Shown here piece by piece: positions 24,923-29,345 of a stretch of 29,345 bases of DNA (position 1 is its first letter; each line of letters opens with the position of its first letter). The stretch comes from JBHIBC01 sp046758905. Its GTDB lineage: Bacteria; Acidobacteriota; Polarisedimenticolia; Gp22-AA2. The position numbers and the translations under genes were made by a program. Below the pieces are notes generated by a model that saw only the letters and a program-made list of their open reading frames with translations, made no database searches and was not told where the DNA came from. The stretch is from assembly GCA_046758905.1 (NCBI GenBank), contig JBHIBC010000036.1, positions 1 through 29,345 of the forward strand. The letters run 5' to 3'.

Positions 24923-25509
24923 CGCCCCGCGTCCCGGGCGGGGGCGGTGAGGGCCTCGAACCCCGTGATGGAGATGCCGGCGGGCTTCCAGTATCGGTGA
25001 TCGTGCAGCCGACAGCGGATCTCGAACTCTCCCTTCAGATCGGGATGCGCCCTGATGAGCTGCAGGAACTGGTGTCCCTCGAGGACCTGGTAGACGATCT
25101 TCGTCCCGCTGACCTTGAAGGTGATCTGGCGCGACGGGCCGACGTTGAAGTGTCCCCGCGCGACGAGTTGGCACTCCCCGTCCACCTCGAAGCCCGCCTG
25201 CCGGACCCGGGCGCGCACCTGGTCGACGCTCAGCGATCTCCCTTCGGCGGCCCCGACCGTCAGGCTCGAGGACGACAGATCGGCGCTCACCTCCGCGACC
25301 CCGCCGAGGCTGCGGATCGCTTCCTCCAGGGCCCGGGTGCAGAGGACGCAGGTCATGCCGCGGACCGGGACGCTCACCTGGCGGATCCTGGCCTCGGCCG
25401 GCCACGGCCACATGAGGGCGGCGACGACCAACGGGCCGGCCGCGCCCCGGGTCCAGGAGGCGCGGGCCCTGCCCGGGGCCCCGGTTGGAAAGCTCACGCT
25501 CGCGTCCAT
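24919..25509 (-). CDS. Exported HMA-domain metal-binding protein with unknown C-terminal domain
   Basis: 196 residues from ATG 25509, chosen because it gives an N-terminal export or anchor segment (GAAGPLVVAALMWPWPAEA, about 22-40) straight before the domain. The heavy-metal-associated domain has GMTCVLC (Cys54, Cys57) and the usual LEEAIRSLGGVAEVSADLSSSSLTV pattern, so it binds Cu(I), Hg(II) or a similar soft metal. Residues about 120-196 form a second part (HFNVGPSRQITFKVSGTKIVYQVLEGHQFLQLI...YWKPAGISITGFEAL) that I do not recognise. It is translationally coupled to the TlpA-like lipoprotein, suggesting metal delivery or redox control of a metal site in the periplasm. Confidence 0.85.
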   Translation of the reverse strand: MDASVSFPTGAPGRARASWTRGAAGPLVVAALMWPWPAEARIRQVSVPVRGMTCVLCTRALEEAIRSLGGVAEVSADLSSSSLTVGAAEGRSLSVDQVRARVRQAGFEVDGECQLVARGHFNVGPSRQITFKVSGTKIVYQVLEGHQFLQLIRAHPDLKGEFEIRCRLHDHRYWKPAGISITGFEALTAPARDAGR

Positions 25510-25520
25510 CCCCGATCCTG

Positions 25521-25526
25521 ATTCTG
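25521..25526 (-). promoter_or_regulatory. Candidate -10 box of the HMA-TlpA pair
   Basis: Minus-strand CAGAAT (25526-25521) with ATG 11 nt on, predicting a very short leader of about 5 nt. Match to consensus is moderate and no -35 is clear. Confidence 0.35.
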
Positions 25527-25626
25527 GGACAATAAGGCCGGAACCCGCCGAAGGCAAGTCGGGGACGCTCGGGAGAGTGAGGACGCGGGCGGATAGGCGC
25601 GGCCGGCGCGGGGGGCCCCGCACCGC

Positions 25627-25664
25627 CACGGACCCGGTGGCGGGTCCGTGCGGTGTGCTAGCAT
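25627..25664 (+). promoter_or_regulatory. Palindromic operator-like site and -10 box of the FAD oxidoreductase
   Basis: CACGGACCCG (25627-25636) and CGGGTCCGTG (25641-25650) form a perfect 10-bp inverted repeat with a GTGG spacer. TAGCAT (25659-25664) follows at 8 bp and would serve as the -10 box. At 17-bp spacing the -35 position (25636-25641) falls in the centre of the repeat. The two flanking genes diverge, so the repeat cannot be a terminator for either. A dimeric repressor site is the natural reading. Confidence 0.45.
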
Positions 25665-25706
25665 GACACCTCCATCACATCGCCGTGCGGAGGGAGCCTC
25701 GCCTCG

Positions 25707-27089
25707 ATGTCCGGGTACGCCTCGTACAGTTACTGGCTCGAGACCTGCGACGACGAGCTGGAGCCGCGTCCCGCCCTCGACGGCTCCGTGGAAGTCGACG
25801 TGGCGATCCTCGGGGCGGGGTTCACCGGTCTGTGGACCGCGTATTACCTCCTGAAACGGGAGCCGTCGCTCAAGGTCGCCATCATCGAGAAGGAGATCGC
25901 CGGGTTCGGTGCCTCGGGGCGCAACGGCGGCTGGTGCTCTCCCAAGCTGAACATCGGGGTCGACTCCGTCGCCCGGCTGTACGACGAGCGGGCGTCGCGC
26001 GCCCTGCAGGCGGCGATGTACGACACGGTCCCCGAGATCGGGAGGGTGTGCGCCGAGGAGGGGATCGACGCCGAGTACGACCGCTGCGGGGCCCTGTTCA
26101 TCGCGCGCGGCCGGCATCAGCTGCCGGAAATGGAGTCGTACGCCGAGTCGTTCGCGCGGTACGGCTTCGGCCGCCTGCAGGAGGTTCTCGACGCCGCCGA
26201 GACCGAGCGGCGAATCCGCGTCGCCGGAGCCTGCGGCTCGATCCTGTTCAAGACGTTCGCGTCGATCCACCCGGGTAAGCTGGTGCGCGGTTTGGCGCGG
26301 GTCGTCGAGCGGCTCGGCGCGACGATCCACGAGCGGACCCCGGTCACCGATTTCGTGACCGGGCGCGCCCCCGCGCTGCACACCCTCCGCGGCGACGTCC
26401 GGGCGCGGGTCGTCGTCCTGGCGGCCGAGGCCTACCTGTCGCGGCTGCCGCGCCTGCGCCGCAGGGTGCTCCCGGTCTACTCGATGATCGTGCTGACCGA
26501 GCCTCTCGGCGACGCGGTCTGGGAGGAGATCGGCTGGCGCAACCGGGAGCTGGTGTGCTCCTTCCGACTGACGGTCGATTACCTGACGCGGACGGCCGAC
26601 GGCCGCATCCTGTTCGGCGGCCGCGGCGCGCCCTACCGTTTCGGCTCGGCGATCGGGGACGCGCTCGACCGCCACGAAGAGACCCACGCCATGCTCCGGG
26701 CCATGGCGCGCGAGTGGTTCCCGCCTATCCGCGACGTCCGGTTCACGCACTGCTGGGGAGGACCGGTCGGCATGCCGCGGGACTGGATGCCGTCGGTGAG
26801 GTACGACCGCCCGTCGGGCCTGGCGATCGCCTGCGGCTACACGGGCGACGGCGTGGCGCTGTCGAACCTCGCGGGGCGGATCCTCTCCGATCTGATCTGC
26901 GGCGTTTCGTCGCCCTTGACCGATCTGCCGGTGACCGGCCACCGCTCGCCGCCCTGGGAGCCCGAGCCGCTCCGCTGGCTGGGGGTCCGCTACGTCCAGG
27001 AGGCGCTGGTGCGGGTCGACCGGAGGGCCGAGCGAACCGGCCGTCCCCCCAGCGGGCGCACCATCGCGGAACGCCTCGCGCCGCACTGA
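25707..27089 (+). CDS. FAD-dependent oxidoreductase (DAO family)
   Basis: 460 residues from ATG 25707, with GGAGGGAG about 10 nt upstream. N-terminal FAD-binding Rossmann motif VAILGAGFTGLWTAYYLL (GxGxxG at about 36-41), the IIEKEIAGFGASGRNGGW segment after it (GASGRNGG, family marker) and C-terminal IACGYTGDGVALSNLAGRIL complete the DAO fold, as in gamma-glutamylputrescine or glycine oxidases. It oxidises an amine or amino acid; the substrate is unknown. The FRLTVDYLTRTADGRILFGGRG segment is also typical. Cytoplasmic. It is transcribed alone, apparently under the palindromic site upstream. Confidence 0.93.
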   Translation: MSGYASYSYWLETCDDELEPRPALDGSVEVDVAILGAGFTGLWTAYYLLKREPSLKVAIIEKEIAGFGASGRNGGWCSPKLNIGVDSVARLYDERASRALQAAMYDTVPEIGRVCAEEGIDAEYDRCGALFIARGRHQLPEMESYAESFARYGFGRLQEVLDAAETERRIRVAGACGSILFKTFASIHPGKLVRGLARVVERLGATIHERTPVTDFVTGRAPALHTLRGDVRARVVVLAAEAYLSRLPRLRRRVLPVYSMIVLTEPLGDAVWEEIGWRNRELVCSFRLTVDYLTRTADGRILFGGRGAPYRFGSAIGDALDRHEETHAMLRAMAREWFPPIRDVRFTHCWGGPVGMPRDWMPSVRYDRPSGLAIACGYTGDGVALSNLAGRILSDLICGVSSPLTDLPVTGHRSPPWEPEPLRWLGVRYVQEALVRVDRRAERTGRPPSGRTIAERLAPH

Positions 27090-27131
27090 CGTTCGGCCGC
27101 GGCAGGACCCCGCGGGGCGGGGCGGCCCCCT

Positions 27132-28568
27132 TCAAGGAGCCGACCGCCCGGTCCTGAACAGGGGCAGGATCTCCGAGATGTCGCCCGTGGCGCCGCTCAA
27201 CCTCAGGCGGATCCCCTCGCCCCGGCGGACCCTTCCCGAGAACGAGCCGCGCGCGGATCCGGCGCGGATCACGCCGCCGCTCAGATCGACGGTCGTCCCG
27301 CGGGTCGCGACCTTGGCGGTGATCTCGATCGGGAGATCGGCCCCGTCGGAGGTCCTGAGGTGGCCGACGGCATCGAGCACGCCCGAGCCGCGCAGCGTCT
27401 CGAGCCCGTCGCTGCTGAACCTGTGGTGGCCGCGGTAGTGGAGCGTCCCGAGGACGTCCGGCCCGGTCCAGCCGGCGTATTCGAGGAGCTGGTCGAGGGC
27501 GACGCCATCGACGCTCAGGTCGGCCTCGGCTAGGAGCCGGCCCGGCTCGATCCTCACCCGCAGCGAGCCGCTCGCCTGCCCGCCGAACAGGTGGGCTCGG
27601 ATCCCCTGCGCCCGGATCTCGTCGTCGATCGACAGGTCGCACCGGAGGCTGTCGAGCCGGATCCCGCGCAGGCTCAGCGCCACGGCGCTGACGTCCCCCT
27701 CCGCGTGCAGGGCGCCGTCCCGCCATTCGCCCGTGAGGCTGGTCTCGATGCGCCCCTTCACGGCGGCGGCCCCGGGAAGGAGTGCGGCCAGCCTCGCTGC
27801 GTCGACGCCGAACTGCAGGGAGCCCTCCGCGCCCCGATCTCCGGCGAGCAGCAGATCCCCGGCCGCCGCGACGCCATCGCCGCGGATCGACAGGGAGCCG
27901 AGCCGCAGCCCCGGTGCTCCCAGCGAGAAGTCCGCTTCGCCGTGCAGGCCGGGCCAATCGGTTCCGGCGAGGCGCAGGGAACCACCGGCGAACTCGCCCC
28001 GGCCGACCACCTCCCCCCTGGAGGCCGCCCAGCGGGCGTCAGCGTCGATCCCGGCCAGCTCCGCTCTTGGTCCGTGCACGACTCCGAGGATCGCGCGCCC
28101 ATCCCGGATCGCCAGCGTCGAGCCGTCCGGAACCTCCGTCGGCCGGAGCGCCGCCGCCCATCCCCCGGCTCCCTCCGGCGCGATGCCCCGCCCCTCGGCG
28201 AGGACGAGCCGGATCTCGGGGCGCTCGAGTTCGATACGGACCGGCCCGCGCCCAAGCCCGAGGAAGGTGAGGATCCCGGCGCGCAACCGGGCATCCGGGA
28301 AGGTGGCGTCGGCCCGCGAGCCGCGGTTGCCCCGCTTGCTCGCGAGCACCTCCCGAAGCCCGATCGTGGGAGGCAGCAGGGACAGCTCCACGCCGCCGAC
28401 GCGGACCTCACCGCCGATCCGCTCCGACGAGCGTGATTCGATCGCGCGCCTCACCCGCCCTTCCAGGCGTTCCTCGACGAGGCGGACGCTGAGACCGATC
28501 GCCAGGACCGCGACGATCGGCACGAACAGGGTGAGGGCTTTCCTCCCGCGGGTCACGTCGGCGCACAC
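27132..28568 (-). CDS. AsmA/TamB-like envelope protein
   Basis: 478 residues. One N-terminal transmembrane anchor (ALTLFVPIVAVLAIGLSV, about 11-28) is followed by a long beta-rich stretch: GGEVRVGGVELSLLPPTIGLREV, VRIELERPEIRLVL and many short strands with G-D/N turns, typical of AsmA/TamB-like lipid-transfer proteins between the membranes. The N-terminal layout resembles the first part of TamB-like proteins in such genomes, but it stops at GATGDISEILPLF, about where a TamB chain would continue for several hundred residues. It may be a truncated paralogue or a true short AsmA member. Start GTG 28568; GTG 28556 is the alternative. It lies 74 bp downstream of the S41 gene. Confidence 0.78.
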   Translation of the reverse strand: MCADVTRGRKALTLFVPIVAVLAIGLSVRLVEERLEGRVRRAIESRSSERIGGEVRVGGVELSLLPPTIGLREVLASKRGNRGSRADATFPDARLRAGILTFLGLGRGPVRIELERPEIRLVLAEGRGIAPEGAGGWAAALRPTEVPDGSTLAIRDGRAILGVVHGPRAELAGIDADARWAASRGEVVGRGEFAGGSLRLAGTDWPGLHGEADFSLGAPGLRLGSLSIRGDGVAAAGDLLLAGDRGAEGSLQFGVDAARLAALLPGAAAVKGRIETSLTGEWRDGALHAEGDVSAVALSLRGIRLDSLRCDLSIDDEIRAQGIRAHLFGGQASGSLRVRIEPGRLLAEADLSVDGVALDQLLEYAGWTGPDVLGTLHYRGHHRFSSDGLETLRGSGVLDAVGHLRTSDGADLPIEITAKVATRGTTVDLSGGVIRAGSARGSFSGRVRRGEGIRLRLSGATGDISEILPLFRTGRSAP

Positions 28569-28592
28569 TCCGATCGGTCGGGGCCCGTGGAG

Positions 28593-28610
28593 GGCGGCGC
28601 CGGCGCCGCC
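28593..28610. repeat. 18-bp perfect GC palindrome between the S41 and AsmA-like genes
   Basis: GGCGGCGCC and GGCGCCGCC join without a spacer. It lies 32 bp after the S41 stop on the minus strand, so it may act as a hairpin in the shared transcript. There is no T-run. With only G and C, chance occurrence is quite possible. Confidence 0.3.
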
Positions 28611-28642
28611 GGCCGCGGTGCCTTCCGGCGCTCTATCTTAGG

Positions 28643-29345
28643 TCAAGGGATGGAGTCGAGCCAGCCGTCCGCCTCGCGGGCCCCGGGGCGCAGTCCCCGC
28701 CCCTGCAGGGGCCGCCCGTCGCGGTCGAGCATCTCGGCGGCCGAGACCATGACCGTCATGCCGCCCGGGAGGACCAGCGTGGCCTGCGCCAGTCCCTTGC
28801 CGCGCGTCGCCTCCCCGACCAGGAAGCCGCGCCCCGTGGCCTCGAGAGCCCGGGCCAGCCGCTCGGCGGCGCTCGCGGTCGCCCCGTCGACGAGGACCGC
28901 GATCGGGCGGTCGGTCACCGCGCCGTCTCCCCCGGTCACCTGTGCCTCGGCGCCGTCGGGCCCCACGTCGACGCCCACATCCTCACCGGGACCGACCAGC
29001 AGGTCGCCGATGGCGTCCGCCACCCGGGAGAACCCGCCCGGGTTGCCCCTCAGGTCGAGGACGATCCCCTCCTTGTCGCGCATCACCTGCAGCACCCGTC
29101 TGAGTTCCGCGACCACGCCCGGATCGGTCAGGCTGCTCAGCCGGATGTACCCCAGGCCGCCCTCCAGATCCTCCGCGATCAGCGGCCGGCTGTGCGGCCG
29201 AACCTGCCCGAGCGGGTCGAGCGCCACGGACCCGCCGTGCCGCCCGAGGAACACGGCCGAGGTCTCCTCGTGGTGCCGCAGCCTCGTGTAGGGGTCCCCG
29301 AGGGAAGCGAGCATCTCGGAGATGGCGCGGTAGGCGTCCATCGGA
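28643..29345 (-). CDS. S41 family C-terminal-processing-type peptidase, N-terminus outside window
   Basis: The last 232 or so residues of a serine peptidase of the tail-specific (Prc/CtpA) family. The visible part begins with MLASLGDPYTRLRHHEE, typical of the region before the PDZ domain, then LGYIRLSSLTDPGVVAELRRVL, IVLDLRGNPGG and VLVDGATASAAERLARAL, where Ser in TASAAE is the nucleophile, and VGEATRGKGLAQ with the general-base Lys. A PDZ domain is not evident between residues 20 and 60, so this is probably a PDZ-less or divergent member. The reading frame runs open through the right edge; the start is unknown. Such peptidases are periplasmic or secreted. Confidence 0.9.
   Translation of the reverse strand, partial: PMDAYRAISEMLASLGDPYTRLRHHEETSAVFLGRHGGSVALDPLGQVRPHSRPLIAEDLEGGLGYIRLSSLTDPGVVAELRRVLQVMRDKEGIVLDLRGNPGGFSRVADAIGDLLVGPGEDVGVDVGPDGAEAQVTGGDGAVTDRPIAVLVDGATASAAERLARALEATGRGFLVGEATRGKGLAQATLVLPGGMTVMVSAAEMLDRDGRPLQGRGLRPGAREADGWLDSIP

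Overview
This is a very GC-rich bacterial chromosome segment (about 70% GC by eye) carrying single-copy housekeeping genes: serS, galU, murA, uvrA, a cystathionine beta-synthase and a CCA-encoded tRNA-Ser. Interspersed are an ECF sigma/anti-sigma pair, Na+ symporters and envelope proteins. Gene content, the mix of ATG and GTG starts, the TPR-metallopeptidase style and a recurrent 'LRSLGYL' tail motif suggest an Acidobacteriota-like or similar deep-branching Gram-negative bacterium, probably from a metagenome. That placement is inference; no rRNA gene is present.

Layout. Positions 1-1460 hold a nested insertion-sequence scar: an ISL3-family transposase gene (minus strand, frameshifted, running off the left edge) sits inside the 5' half of an IS630-family transposase gene (plus strand). 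Right of it lies an orphan C-terminal Tudor-like domain resembling the tail of UvrD/PcrA helicase. Positions 1830-4494 (minus) carry tRNA-Ser(TGA), a PAP2 phosphatase and serS. Positions 4574-6275 (plus) carry a small HExxH metalloprotein and galU. An FmdB-type zinc ribbon gene (minus) and a secreted metallopeptidase-TPR gene (plus) diverge from one AT-rich island near 6700. murA, a HIT hydrolase and a PH-like membrane protein follow on the plus strand, converging on a D-2-hydroxyacid dehydrogenase. That gene diverges from uvrA, which leads a coupled run uvrA-DUF1232-cupin, followed by a lipoprotein, a membrane protein, cystathionine beta-synthase and an AGCS symporter. An SSS symporter with a 54-residue partner protein lies tail-to-tail with AGCS. 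Next is a minus-strand operon zinc ribbon - ECF sigma - anti-sigma, a small membrane protein, a minus-strand pair HMA-domain protein/TlpA-like lipoprotein, a FAD oxidoreductase, an AsmA/TamB-like protein and the C-terminal part of an S41 peptidase cut by the right edge.

The most interesting signal is transcriptional. A -10 hexamer (TATAAT, TAGAAT, TATCAT, TAGACT) repeatedly lies only 7-9 nt before a start codon: serS, murA, D-2-hydroxyacid dehydrogenase, cystathionine beta-synthase and a small membrane protein. This predicts leaderless or nearly leaderless mRNAs. The tRNA-Ser gene has a perfect TATAAT 7 nt before its mature 5' end, so its primary transcript may start at or next to G1 and need little or no RNase P trimming. 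No phage, CRISPR array or classical defence island was found.
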